Positions 16,155-24,003 of a stretch of DNA of 30,172 nucleotides are shown in pieces. The DNA lies in contig CAMLHT010000006.1 of the NCBI GenBank assembly GCA_946479895.1, positions 1 through 30,172 on the forward strand. Direction: 5' to 3'. The number at the start of each line of letters is the position of its first letter. The first letter of the stretch is position 1. Under the pieces are notes generated by a model that was not told the origin of the DNA, did not search any database, and saw only the letters and a program-made list of their open reading frames with translations. The position numbers and the translations under genes were made by a program. This DNA comes from an uncultured Gemmatimonadota bacterium. Lineage in GTDB: Bacteria; Gemmatimonadota; Gemmatimonadetes; Gemmatimonadales; Gemmatimonadaceae.

Positions 16155-16937
16155 ATGCCTCGCCAACCATTCCTGTCGGCACTCGTCCTGCTCTCGCTGG
16201 CGTCCACCGCCGGCGCCCAGCAGTCATCCACGCGTCCCATGCGTCCCGAGGACACCGAAATCTGGAAGCCCGTCCCCCGCGTCATCACGCCGGGACGGAC
16301 GGACCGCGATGCCCCGTCCGACGCGATCGTGCTGTTCGCGGGCGCGAACCTCGACGAGTGGGTGACGGCCTCCGACAGGTCTCCCGCGCGGTGGACCGTC
16401 GGCGACGGCGTGATGACGGTGGACAAGAAGGCCGGCGACATCCAGACGAAGCGCAGCTTCACGAACTACCAGCTGCACCTCGAGTGGCGCATCCCGCCGG
16501 GCATCACCGGCGAGAATCAGGCGCGCGGCAACAGCGGGGTCTTCCTGGCCTACGATCCGCCGCGGGGGTTCTACGAGCTCCAGATCCTCGACTCGTACGA
16601 GAACGCGACGTACGTGAACGGGCAGGCCGGCTCCATCTACAAGCAGAACCCGCCGCTCGTGAACGTGATGCGGAAGCCGGGCGAATGGCAGACCTACGAC
16701 GTGGTGTGGACGGCGCCGGTCTTCGCCGCCGACGGATCGCTCGTCGAGCCGGCGTACGTCACGGTGCTTCACAACGGCGTGCTCGTCCAGAATCACTTCG
16801 CGCTGAAGGGCCAGACGAAGTACACGGGGATGCCCGAGTACGTGAAGCACGGACCGGCGCCGATCATGCTGCAGGCGCATGGCGATCCATCGGCGCCGAT
16901 CTCGTTCCGGAACATCTGGGTCCGCGAGCTGCCGTAG
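16155..16937 (+). CDS. Secreted DUF1080 (3-keto-disaccharide hydrolase-like) protein
   Basis: The 260-residue protein starts with a signal peptide (MPRQPFLSALVLLSLASTAGAQQ). A DUF1080 concanavalin-like domain follows: AIVLFAGANLDEWVTA, WTVGDGVMTVDKKAGDIQTKRSFTNYQLHLEWRIP, RGNSGVFLAYDP, YELQILDSYEN, PGEWQTYDVVW, VTVLHNGVLVQNHF and the closing ISFRNIWVREL. These are the family's strand motifs. DUF1080 members include 3-keto-glycoside hydrolases and are abundant in polysaccharide-degrading soil bacteria. The substrate here is unknown. It is divergent from the channel gene (189-bp shared upstream region) and convergent with the SRPBCC gene 4 bp away. Confidence 0.92.
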   Translation: MPRQPFLSALVLLSLASTAGAQQSSTRPMRPEDTEIWKPVPRVITPGRTDRDAPSDAIVLFAGANLDEWVTASDRSPARWTVGDGVMTVDKKAGDIQTKRSFTNYQLHLEWRIPPGITGENQARGNSGVFLAYDPPRGFYELQILDSYENATYVNGQAGSIYKQNPPLVNVMRKPGEWQTYDVVWTAPVFAADGSLVEPAYVTVLHNGVLVQNHFALKGQTKYTGMPEYVKHGPAPIMLQAHGDPSAPISFRNIWVRELP

Positions 16938-16941
16938 CCCT

Positions 16942-17424
16942 CTACATCGCGGCGAGCACCCGGTCGAGGGCGTCGTAGCTCTCGTTCATGCCGCCCTCCA
17001 TCCCCGAGTTGAGCATGCCATCGCGCTCCTCGGACGTGTGGAAGAGGGACGTCGTCCGCATGCGCGTGCGGCCGTCGCCGAGGTCCTCGAGGGTCATCGT
17101 GTTGACGATGACGTAGGCGGGCATGCCGTCCCACTCGAACGTCTGCACGATGCGCTCGGGGGCCGTGATCTCGCGGAAGCGGCCCTCGAAGCCGTGGGCC
17201 TGTCCGTCGGCGTGCTCCACGAACCGCCAGTGGCCGCCGCGCACCGGCTCGAACTTCTCGATCACGAGCTTGTTGCCACGTCCCCACCACTGGGCAACGA
17301 GGGCGGGGTCGGTCATTGCCTTCCACACGCGGTCGCGCGGCGCGTTGAAGATCCGCTCGATGTGGATCTCACGGTCGGTTGGCGTCGTGACGGTCGCTCG
17401 GCTGGTACGTGTCGGGGTCGGCAT
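16942..17424 (-). CDS. SRPBCC/AHSA1-family protein partnered with ArsR
   Basis: This 160-residue protein has the AHSA1/CalC START-like fold. IERIFNAPRDRVWKAMTDPALVAQWWGRG is the signature N-terminal text, followed by GGHWRFVEHADGQAHGFEGRFREITAPERIVQTFEWDGMP and GRTRMRTTSLFHTSEERDGMLNSGMEGGMNESYDALDRVL. The fold encloses a hydrophobic ligand pocket; the ligand is unknown. Its ATG comes 3 nt after the ArsR stop, and the ribosome-binding site AGGAG lies in the end of the ArsR gene, so the pair is one operon. ArsR-SRPBCC pairs are a recurrent bacterial two-gene module. Confidence 0.93.
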   Translation of the reverse strand: MPTPTRTSRATVTTPTDREIHIERIFNAPRDRVWKAMTDPALVAQWWGRGNKLVIEKFEPVRGGHWRFVEHADGQAHGFEGRFREITAPERIVQTFEWDGMPAYVIVNTMTLEDLGDGRTRMRTTSLFHTSEERDGMLNSGMEGGMNESYDALDRVLAAM

Positions 17425-17427
17425 GGA

Positions 17428-17757
17428 TCACTCCTGGTTGCGCTCGAGGAACTCCCCGAGACGGTCGAGGCGGTCCTCCAGCATCCGCCGGTAAGAGGCG
17501 ATGAACGCGGCTTCCTGATCGAGCTTGCGGGGGCCGAGCCGGCAGATGCGGGTTCGGCCGACCTTCTCGGTCGTGACGAGGCCGGCGCGCTCGAGCACCT
17601 GCACGTGCTTTCTCGTGCCGGTGAGGGTGATGTCGAATGCGTCGGCGAGGTCGCTGATGGCGGCGTCCGCCTTTCCCAGTCGCTGGAGAATCCCGCGTCG
17701 GGTCGGGTCGGAGAGCGCGCCGAAGGCGTCATCGAGCTGTCCTGAATACTGAACCAT
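17428..17757 (-). CDS. ArsR-family transcriptional repressor
   Basis: From ATG 17757 the product has 109 residues. It is a winged helix-turn-helix: LDDAFGALSDPTRRGILQRLGKADAAISDLADAF, TGTRKHVQVLERAGLVTTEKVGRTRICRL, and a C-terminal dimer helix (YRRMLEDRLDRLGEFLERNQE). It lacks the ELCVCD metal-binding motif of classical ArsR/SmtB, so it is the metal-independent type that accompanies SRPBCC proteins. The start codon lies inside a 24-bp palindrome and 7 nt from a strong -10, so the mRNA is probably leaderless and the protein represses itself and its partner. A TTG at 17793 would fall in the -35 box and is rejected as the start. Confidence 0.93.
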   Translation of the reverse strand: MVQYSGQLDDAFGALSDPTRRGILQRLGKADAAISDLADAFDITLTGTRKHVQVLERAGLVTTEKVGRTRICRLGPRKLDQEAAFIASYRRMLEDRLDRLGEFLERNQE

Positions 17758-17769
17758 ATGGTTCAGTAT
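17746..17769. promoter_or_regulatory. 24-bp perfect palindrome, ArsR autoregulatory operator
   Basis: ATACTGAACCAT (17746-17757) is followed directly by its exact reverse complement (17758-17769). The site covers the ArsR start codon and most of its -10 box, so a bound ArsR dimer would block initiation. AACCATATGGTT-type centres are familiar for ArsR proteins paired with SRPBCC genes; that comparison is from memory. Confidence 0.82.
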
Positions 17770-17793
17770 AGTCCACCCGCTTCCGGGCCGCAA
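17765..17793 (-). promoter_or_regulatory. Promoter of the arsR-SRPBCC operon
   Basis: On the minus strand, TTGCGG (17788-17793), a 17-bp spacer and TATACT (17765-17770, five of six to TATAAT) form a near-ideal sigma-70-type promoter. Exactly 7 nt separate the -10 from the ATG at 17757, which places the start of transcription on the start codon. Confidence 0.75.
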
Positions 17794-17852
17794 CTGGCGG
17801 GTGTCGGTGGGCCGGCGATGCGTGCCCTGGCGGAGTCATCGATATTCCGGGC

Positions 17853-18293
17853 ATGCGCCAGTTCGTCACCGTCGACATCGCCGCGTCCACCGACCGCGTC
17901 TGGGACGTCATGAGCGCGCTCCAGTGGCAGGAGTGGACGCCCACCGTGAAGAGCATCACGAGGCTCGACAAGGGGCCGTTCGGCATCGGCAGCCGTGTGC
18001 TGATCAGGCAGCCCGGTTTTCCACCCGCGTTCTGGAAGGCCACGACGTTCGAGCCGGGGAAGGGATTCACCTGGGTGAGCATCGCGCCGGGACTGCGGGT
18101 CGTCGCGAGCCATTACGTCGAGAGCGCCGGCGGAATGGCGCGCGCGACGCTGTCCCTGGAGTTCCACGGATTGCTTGGGCCGTGGTTCGGCCGCCTGACC
18201 GCGAAGACGAACCAGCGCTACCTCGAGCTCGAGGCGAAAGGGCTCAAGGCCCGATCGGAGAATCCCTCGTTCCGGACCACGGAGAAGATCTGA
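17853..18293 (+). CDS. SRPBCC-family (polyketide cyclase/dehydrase-like) protein
   Basis: The 146-residue protein shows the SRPBCC pattern: MRQFVTVDIAASTDRVWDVMSALQWQEWTPTVKSITRL, GPFGIGSRVLIRQPGFPPAFWKATTFEPGKGFTWVS, SHYVESAGGMARATLSLEFHGLLGPWFGRLTAKTNQRYLELEAKGLK. The W-x-x-W/T-P-x-V-K text and the long C-terminal helix are typical of the polyketide-cyclase-like branch. It probably binds a hydrophobic ligand; the function is unknown. It is divergent from the arsR operon, with its ATG 95 bp from the arsR start, so the operator might affect it too. No Shine-Dalgarno sequence is visible. Confidence 0.87.
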   Translation: MRQFVTVDIAASTDRVWDVMSALQWQEWTPTVKSITRLDKGPFGIGSRVLIRQPGFPPAFWKATTFEPGKGFTWVSIAPGLRVVASHYVESAGGMARATLSLEFHGLLGPWFGRLTAKTNQRYLELEAKGLKARSENPSFRTTEKI

Positions 18294-18308
18294 GCCTCGC
18301 GCGCGCCG

Positions 18309-19232
18309 ATGGATAATCTCTGCCACACGCTCGTCGGCGCGGCGCTGGCGCGGACGGGCCTCGATCGCCGCACGCCGCTCGCGACGGCGACGATGGTGAT
18401 CGGCGCGAACCTTCCCGACGTCGACGTCGTGTCGGTCCTTTCGGGGACGGAGCTGGCGGTGCGGCGAGGCATCACCCACGGCATTCCCGCGCACTTCATC
18501 CTGCCGTTCATCCTGACGGGGATCATGCTGGCCTGGGACCGCTGGGTGCGGCGACGGCGTGAGCCATCCCTCGCGCCGGCGATTCCGCGGGAGATCCTGG
18601 CGCTGTCCGCCATCTCGATCGCCTCGCACCCGTTCCTCGACTGGCTGAACGTCTACGGGATGCGCTGGCTGATGCCGATGCGCAACGAGTGGTTCTATGG
18701 CGACGCGCTCTTCATCGCCGATCCGTGGCTCTGGCTGGCGCTCGGCGTCGGCTACGTGCTGAGCGGCCGGCGGAAGTCCACGCGACCCGCGCGCGTCGCG
18801 GTGGTCGCGAGCGCGGCCTACATCGTGATCATGATGGCGGAGACGTTGCTCGTGCGCGCCGCGGTGCAGCGCGAAACCGGCGGTGGATCCACGCGACGGG
18901 AGCTGATGGTCGCCCCGGTGGCGCTCAACCCGTTCGCCCGCCAGATCGTCCTGCAGTCTGGCGACGGATATCGCACCGGACGCTGGTCGCTCTTCGCCGG
19001 AGGATTGGCGTGGGGTGATACGATCGCGATCAACCGGAACGATCCCGCCGTCACCATCGCGCTGCGCGATCCCGACATCCAGCCGTTCCTGCACTGGGCG
19101 CGCTTTCCGTTCTTCATCGTCCGACCGGCGAGTGACGCGCAAACGCTCGTTCACATCGCCGATGCCCGCTATTCCGGCCCGGACGGGGGAGGATGGGCGT
19201 CGGTCTGGGTCGCGGTTTCGCCGGAGCGCTGA
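18309..19232 (+). CDS. YdjM-like membrane-bound metal-dependent hydrolase
   Basis: The 307-residue protein begins MDNLCHTLVGAALARTGL, with NLPDVDVVS, RRGITHGIPAHFILPFIL and ASHPFLDWLNVYGMRWLMP further on. The conserved His and Asp residues in these motifs define the YdjM/DUF457 family of predicted inner-membrane metal-dependent hydrolases. Membrane segments occur near 60-75, 95-110, 140-155 and 165-185. The C-terminal 110 residues are soluble and extracytoplasmic by inference. The substrate is unknown. It starts 15 bp after the SRPBCC gene, and a promoter-like TAGAAT for the next gene begins at its stop codon. Confidence 0.85.
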   Translation: MDNLCHTLVGAALARTGLDRRTPLATATMVIGANLPDVDVVSVLSGTELAVRRGITHGIPAHFILPFILTGIMLAWDRWVRRRREPSLAPAIPREILALSAISIASHPFLDWLNVYGMRWLMPMRNEWFYGDALFIADPWLWLALGVGYVLSGRRKSTRPARVAVVASAAYIVIMMAETLLVRAAVQRETGGGSTRRELMVAPVALNPFARQIVLQSGDGYRTGRWSLFAGGLAWGDTIAINRNDPAVTIALRDPDIQPFLHWARFPFFIVRPASDAQTLVHIADARYSGPDGGGWASVWVAVSPER

Positions 19233-19258
19233 TAGAATAGCCCCGACTTCTTCCGGGG
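19233..19258 (+). promoter_or_regulatory. Possible -10 box and SD-masking hairpin before the DUF1624 gene
   Basis: TAGAAT (19233-19238) matches a -10 box at five of six bases; no good -35 is seen. Just after it, CCCCG (19241-19245) can pair with CGGGG (19254-19258) around an 8-nt loop. That hairpin includes the GGGGA that would serve as ribosome-binding site for ATG 19267, so it could modulate translation. The stem is only 5 bp. Confidence 0.3.
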
Positions 19259-19266
19259 AATGGAGC

Positions 19267-20454
19267 ATGAGCACCAGCGCCCGTGAGCAGGCATTACCGG
19301 CCGTTTATTCGCCGGCGTCGACGGACCAGCGACCACGCATTCAATCGCTCGACCTCATGCGCGGCGTCGTCATGATCCTGATGGCGATCGACCACGTTCG
19401 GGTCTATTCCGGGGTTCCGGCAGGCGGGGACTCCGCGGCCGTCTTCTTCACCCGGTGGGTGACGCATTTCTGCGCCCCGGCGTTCGTGTTCCTCGCCGGC
19501 ACGGCCGCCTTCTTCCATGGACGCAAGCTCGGGGATCGAGCCGCGCTCGGGAAATACCTGCTCGTCCGCGGCGCGATGCTCGTCGTCCTCGAGCTGACGC
19601 TGATCCGCTTCGCGTGGACCTTCAACGTCGACTACTCCAGCTTCGTGCTTGCCGGCGTGATCTGGATGCTCGGATGGTGCATGATCCTGCTGGGGGCGGT
19701 GGTCCGGTTCCCGCCGCGCGTGATCGGCTGGACCGGAGTGGCCATCGTCGCGCTCCAGCAACTGTTCGGGCTCCTGCCGCGCGCGATGCCCGATCCGGCG
19801 CGCGCGAGCGTCGCCCCGGTCTGGAACTTCATCTATCCGACGGGCGTCGATGGGCCGGGCGGCATCGCCATCCTCTATGTACTGGTGCCATGGGTGGGCG
19901 TGATGATGGCGGGGTACGGATTCGGGCTCATCATGCAGCGGGAGCGGGAAGACCGGGATCGCCTCCTCCGCCGCATCGGGCTCGGACTCATCGCCTTCTT
20001 CCTGGTCGCCGGGAGTGCGGCGGCAATGGCCGATTCGGGAAACGACGCCCCCTTCCTCTTCCGGCTCCTCGGCCAGCAGAAGTACCCGGCGTCGCAGCTC
20101 TTCCTCGCGATGACGCTCGGCCCGATGATCGCCCTGCTGCCGTCCGCGGAGCGCGCCGGAGGCGCGGTGGCACGCGGAGTGACCACCATCGGACGGGTGC
20201 CGTTCTTCTACTATCTCGCGCACATCCCGCTCATTCACCTCAGCGCGCTGGCGGTGAACGCGCTCCGGACCGGAGCGGCGCACCAGGACTGGTATGCGAC
20301 CGCGCCGTTCACTTCCGTCCCCGAAGGCGAGCGATGGCCGCTCGGCCTGCTGTACCTCGTGTTCGCGATCGACGTCGCGCTGCTGTACCTGGCGTGCCGC
20401 TGGTATGCGCGGATCAAGGCGGAACGACCGGGAGGCTGGCTGCGGTATCTCTGA
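19267..20454 (+). CDS. DUF1624 / heparan-alpha-glucosaminide acetyltransferase-like membrane protein
   Basis: The 395-residue protein has the family opening RIQSLDLMRGVVMILMAIDHVRVYSG, with the conserved Asp-His of the DUF1624/HGSNAT acyltransferase group. HFCAPAFVFLAGTAAFFHGRKL, IWMLGWCMILLGAVV, YVLVPWVGVMMAGYGFG and GRVPFFYYLAHIPLIHL follow. About ten membrane helices are present. Relatives transfer acetyl groups across the membrane to sugars. The donor and acceptor here are unknown. ATG 19267 follows a GGGGA/GGAG-rich stretch and is chosen over upstream codons inside the preceding gene. The last helix ends in a short basic tail. Confidence 0.88.
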   Translation: MSTSAREQALPAVYSPASTDQRPRIQSLDLMRGVVMILMAIDHVRVYSGVPAGGDSAAVFFTRWVTHFCAPAFVFLAGTAAFFHGRKLGDRAALGKYLLVRGAMLVVLELTLIRFAWTFNVDYSSFVLAGVIWMLGWCMILLGAVVRFPPRVIGWTGVAIVALQQLFGLLPRAMPDPARASVAPVWNFIYPTGVDGPGGIAILYVLVPWVGVMMAGYGFGLIMQREREDRDRLLRRIGLGLIAFFLVAGSAAAMADSGNDAPFLFRLLGQQKYPASQLFLAMTLGPMIALLPSAERAGGAVARGVTTIGRVPFFYYLAHIPLIHLSALAVNALRTGAAHQDWYATAPFTSVPEGERWPLGLLYLVFAIDVALLYLACRWYARIKAERPGGWLRYL

Positions 20455-20506
20455 CGCGCCGGCCATTCGAGGCCGGCCGGCGTCAGCGATCGGCCGAGAG
20501 GGATCG

Positions 20507-20512
20507 TATCAT
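20507..20512 (+). promoter_or_regulatory. Possible -10 box of the second S9 peptidase gene
   Basis: TATCAT matches five of six positions of TATAAT and lies 39 nt before ATG 20552. No convincing -35 is seen 17 bp upstream, so this is tentative. Confidence 0.3.
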
Positions 20513-20551
20513 TCGGTAGCAACCCGATCTCGATTCCCCCTCGGAGAACGC

Positions 20552-23203
20552 ATGACTCGCCTGACCCTCCTGCGCCGCCCGGCGCTCCTGACTCTCGTCG
20601 CCGCGTCCGTTGCCGGCGCGCAGTCGAATGCCACCGTCGCGCGCCAGGACGCCTGGAATCCGCAGCAGATCCTCAAGGCGGAGACGTACGTGAATCCGCC
20701 GGCCGACGTGGAGCGGATCATCAAGGCGCCGCGGGTCGACATCACGTTCACGGCGCCGAGTCCGGATCGAAAGTGGTTCCTGAAGGGGGCGGGACCGGAT
20801 CGCGGCGACATCCAGGCCTACGGCAAGCCTCACATCTACCTCGCGGGGATCGCGATCGACACCATCGCGAATCGCTCGCGCACGCTGACCACGAGCACGC
20901 GGCAGAGCCTGATGCTCGTCGATCCGCGCACGAACGCGACGCGCATCATCGAGACGCCGAAGGGCGCGTCCATTTCGGCCCAGGCCTGGTCGCCGAACGG
21001 GACGCAGGTCGCCTACATCGCGAACTTCGAGAAGGCGTCGCACGTCTACGTCGCCGATGCGGCGACGGGGAAGTCGACGCAGCTCACCAAAACGCCGGTG
21101 CTCGCGACGCTGATGACGTCGGTCGAGTGGACCGGTGACGGGCGGAGCATCGCCGTCGTGCTGCTGCCGGAAGGGCGCGGCGCGAAGCCCACGCATGGGG
21201 CCAACGACATCGAGGATGGCCCGCGCGTGAGGCTGACCGAGTCGAGGATCGTTCCGCAGGTGATTCACTACAGCCTGCTCACGGATCCGCACGACCAGGC
21301 GCTGCTGAAGTACTACACGACCGGGCAGCTCGCCGTCATCGACGTGAAGACGCGCGCCGCGCGCGCGATCGGCCGGCCGGCGATGATCCGCTCGGTCGAT
21401 CCGTCGCCGGATGGGCGGTACTTCCGCGTGACGAGGATGACGGAACCATTCAGCTACCTGGTGCCGGCGTCGAGCTTCGGGTCGGTGGACGAGATCTGGG
21501 ACGCGACCGGCACCGTGGTCGCGACGGTCGCCACGACCCCGGTCCGTGACGGGCAGCGCCAGAACACGACCGACGTGGCCCCGCGCGGCGGCGGTCGCGG
21601 CGGGGACGCCGGCAGCGACACGGCAAGGCGCAACGTGCAGTGGAATCCCGTCGGTCCCGGGCTGGTGTATCTCCAGTCGGTGTTCGCGCCGGCCGAGAGC
21701 GCGGGCGGACGGGCGGGGCGCGGAGCCGCGAATGGCCAGCGCCAGCCGACGAGCGTGAACTACATGAGCTGGAGCCCGCCGTTCGGTGCCGCCGACACGA
21801 AGGTGATCTACGAGGGGAGCCCGCGCCTCACGGGCGTGTCGTACAGTGCCGACGGAGCGACGATGTTCGTCGCCGACTCCGGCACCGTCATCGCGATCCG
21901 CGACGGGAAGCGCTTCGGCCTCGGCCGCGGCGTCACGCTGCCTGCGGGCGGCGGATTCGGGTTCGGCGGCGGGGGAGGCCGGGGCGGTGCGGCAGCGGCC
22001 GACACGTCGGTGACGGGTGGGGCCCTGGCGATGAGGCCGAACGCCACCGGCCAGCAGTCGGTGATCGTCTCGCCGGATAACCGGTCCGTCTTCGTGTCGG
22101 GCACGCGCCAGCCTGGCGCAAGCTGGCAGACGCAGGCGCCGCGGCCGTGGGTGGACCGCCTCGACATCGAGACCGGACGGCGCACGCGCGTGTTCGACAA
22201 CGCCGATCCCGGGGCCTACGACGAGTTCGTCACCGCGCTCGACGACGATTACTCGCAGTTCATCTACACCCACGAGAGCCCGACGGTCATTCCCGACGCG
22301 TACGTGCGCGATACCAGGGCGGGAACGAGCCGGAAGATCACGAACAATCGTGACGTGGCGCCGGAAGTCACCGGCGCGCAGCATAAGCGCCTCGTCGTCA
22401 CGCGGCCCCGCGACGGGCTGAAGTTCTTCGTCGACGTGACGCTGCCCCGGACGTGGACGCCGGGGACGCGCCTGCCCGGCATCATCTGGTTCTACCCGCG
22501 CGAGTACACGTCGCAGGCGAGCTACGACCAGTCGCGCTATGCGACGAACATCAACCAGTTCCCGGACGTGCCGTCGCTGCGTCCGGCGTCATCGGTCAAG
22601 CTGTGGGTCACCCAGGGTTACGCGCTGATCGAGCCGGACATCCCGATCTTCGGCGACGAGGGGCGGATGAACGACAACTATACGCGCGACGTGAAGGAGA
22701 ACCTGGACGCCGTCCTCGACGCCGTCGTCGACTCCGGCTACGTCGATCGCAACCGCATGGGCATCGGCGGCCACAGTTACGGCGCCTTCAGCACGGTGAA
22801 CGCGATGACGCTGGTGCCATACTTCCGGGCGGGCATCGCCGGGGACGGCATGTATAATCGTTCGCTGACGCCGTTCGGCTTCCAGAGCGAGTCGCGCAAC
22901 TTCTTCCAGGCGCAGGACATGTACCTGGATGTCTCGCCCTTCTACCGGGCGGATAAGCTCGCCGGCGCGCTACTGATGTACCACTCGATCGAGGATCAGA
23001 ACGTCGGTACCGCGCTCATGAGCTCGGAGCGGATGTTCCACGCGCTCCAGGGACTGGGCAAGCCGGCGGCGCTGTACATGTACCCCTACGAGGATCACAG
23101 CGTCGGGACGTACGCGAGCGACCTGGATCAGTGGGCGCGGTGGCTGGCGTGGTTCGATGTGTATGTGAAGGGCGCGGAGTCGAAGGCGGTCGTGCCCGAG
23201 TAG
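20552..23203 (+). CDS. Secreted S9-family peptidase with Gly-rich insert
   Basis: From ATG 20552 (GGAGA 5 nt upstream) the protein has 883 residues. It has a signal peptide (MTRLTLLRRPALLTLVAASVAGAQ), a beta-propeller, and a C-terminal alpha/beta hydrolase. The catalytic Ser742 is in GIGGHSYGAF, Asp815 in SIEDQNVGT and His849 in YEDHSVGT, so the triad is complete. The propeller contains low-complexity Gly/Ala/Arg segments (RGGGRGGDAG; GGFGFGGGGGRGGAAAA). This layout resembles the S9 peptidases annotated as glutamyl endopeptidase-like. The last eight codons plus stop (ESKAVVPE) match, without gaps, a segment inside the repeat block that follows, so the tail may be element-derived. It is unrelated in operon terms to the S9 gene at 10.9-13.6 kb. 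Confidence 0.93.
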   Translation: MTRLTLLRRPALLTLVAASVAGAQSNATVARQDAWNPQQILKAETYVNPPADVERIIKAPRVDITFTAPSPDRKWFLKGAGPDRGDIQAYGKPHIYLAGIAIDTIANRSRTLTTSTRQSLMLVDPRTNATRIIETPKGASISAQAWSPNGTQVAYIANFEKASHVYVADAATGKSTQLTKTPVLATLMTSVEWTGDGRSIAVVLLPEGRGAKPTHGANDIEDGPRVRLTESRIVPQVIHYSLLTDPHDQALLKYYTTGQLAVIDVKTRAARAIGRPAMIRSVDPSPDGRYFRVTRMTEPFSYLVPASSFGSVDEIWDATGTVVATVATTPVRDGQRQNTTDVAPRGGGRGGDAGSDTARRNVQWNPVGPGLVYLQSVFAPAESAGGRAGRGAANGQRQPTSVNYMSWSPPFGAADTKVIYEGSPRLTGVSYSADGATMFVADSGTVIAIRDGKRFGLGRGVTLPAGGGFGFGGGGGRGGAAAADTSVTGGALAMRPNATGQQSVIVSPDNRSVFVSGTRQPGASWQTQAPRPWVDRLDIETGRRTRVFDNADPGAYDEFVTALDDDYSQFIYTHESPTVIPDAYVRDTRAGTSRKITNNRDVAPEVTGAQHKRLVVTRPRDGLKFFVDVTLPRTWTPGTRLPGIIWFYPREYTSQASYDQSRYATNINQFPDVPSLRPASSVKLWVTQGYALIEPDIPIFGDEGRMNDNYTRDVKENLDAVLDAVVDSGYVDRNRMGIGGHSYGAFSTVNAMTLVPYFRAGIAGDGMYNRSLTPFGFQSESRNFFQAQDMYLDVSPFYRADKLAGALLMYHSIEDQNVGTALMSSERMFHALQGLGKPAALYMYPYEDHSVGTYASDLDQWARWLAWFDVYVKGAESKAVVPE

Positions 23204-23254
23204 CCGAGGGCAGTTAGCGCAGTTGGCGTAGTTCGCGCTGTTGGCGCCGTTCGC

Positions 23255-23422
23255 GTAGTGTTGCGCTTCCGCTGCTCGGACCGCGCAGTGCGCGCCCTGA
23301 GCGCGGTACCGCGCACTGCGCGCGGTGCGCGAGGAACGTTGTCTACCCCCGGTGCCGGGGCAGAAGGACGTTCTTGCGTAACGCGCACAGTGCGCGACGA
23401 GCGCTACCATCGCGCACTGCGC
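23255..23422. repeat. Core repeat copy 1 (168 bp)
   Basis: It starts GTAGTGTTGCGCTTCCGCTG and ends ATCGCGCACTGCGC. Positions 23311-23395 form a long hairpin: GCGCACT (23311-23317) with AGTGCGC (23389-23395), GTGCGCG (23325-23331) with CGCGCAC (23382-23388), GAACGT (23334-23339) with ACGTTC (23368-23373), TCT with AGA, and a CCCC/GGGG tip. It is followed directly by the left array of copy 2. Confidence 0.85.
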
Positions 23423-23456
23423 AGTTGGCGCAGTTAGCGCCGTTCGCGCCGTTCGC

Positions 23457-23624
23457 GTAGTGTCGCGCTTCCGCTGCTCGGACCGCGCAGTGCGCGCCCT
23501 GAGCGCGGTTACGCGCAGTGCGCGCGGTGCGCGAGGAACGTTGTCTACCCCCGATGCCGGGGCAGAAGGACGTTCTTGCGTAACGCGCACAGTGCGCGAA
23601 GAGCGCTACCATCGCGCACTGCGC
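23457..23624. repeat. Core repeat copy 2 (168 bp)
   Basis: It lies 202 bp from copy 1 and differs from it at six positions by hand count, without gaps. The GAACGT/ACGTTC and CCCC/GGGG stems are kept. Just after it, CGCGGTTC (23622-23629) and GAACCGCG (23638-23645) form a perfect 8-bp stem with an 8-nt loop, then an inverted 9-bp-period array follows. Confidence 0.85.
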
Positions 23625-23685
23625 GGTTCGGGCAGCAGAACCGCGCGGATTGCGCCAAGTGCGCCTACTGCGCGAACTGCGCAGG

Positions 23686-23769
23686 GAATCGAAGGGAGTG
23701 GTGCCCCAGTAGCCGAGAGCGGTTGGCGCAGTTGGCGCAGTTGGCGCAGTTCGCGCCGTTCGCGTAGTG
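23686..23769 (+). repeat. Duplicate of the S9 peptidase 3' end and its downstream array
   Basis: This segment aligns gap-free at an offset of 509 bp with 23177-23260, about 72 of 84 positions identical by hand. In the peptidase frame, 23686-23712 reads ESKGVVPQ and stop, against ESKAVVPE and stop in the gene. The homology begins inside the last ten or so codons and continues through the 9-bp array into the core. Confidence 0.75.
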
Positions 23770-23913
23770 TCGCGCTCCCGCTGCTCGGACCGCGCAGTTC
23801 GCGCCCTCGAGCGCGGTACGCGAGGAACGTTGTCTTACCCCTGTGCCGGGGCAGAAGGACGTTCTTGCGTAACGCGCTCAGTGCGCGAAGAGCGCTACCA
23901 TCGCGCACTGCGC
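23764..23913. repeat. Core repeat copy 3 (150 bp, 18-bp deletion)
   Basis: It lies 307 bp from copy 2. It lacks the 18 bp containing GCGCACT that copies 1 and 2 have on the left side of the hairpin, and has scattered substitutions. The GAACGT/ACGTTC and CCCC/GGGG stems remain. It ends in GGTTCGGGCAGCGGAAC and a clean array of GCGCGAACC units before the carbonic anhydrase gene. Confidence 0.82.
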
Positions 23914-24003
23914 GGTTCGGGCAGCGGAACTGCGCGAACGGCGCGAACCGCGCGAACCGCGCGAACCGCGCCGAAGTCCCCCCCCCGTGCAGAGGGGCTC
24001 AGT

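Noticed and set aside
14452..16227. Upstream extension of the DUF481 frame to 843 residues
   Set aside because: It overlaps the MscS-CNBD gene in another frame and is low-complexity; only the part from the TTG at 14451 has a signal peptide and domain.
22970..23908. Ala/Arg/Thr/Asn-rich open frames on both strands
   Set aside because: They are translations of the 9-bp-period arrays and hairpin cores, differ between copies and match no protein pattern.
23204..24000. CRISPR array
   Set aside because: Repeats are 150-168 bp, imperfect and irregularly spaced, with repetitive linkers instead of unique spacers, and there are no cas genes.
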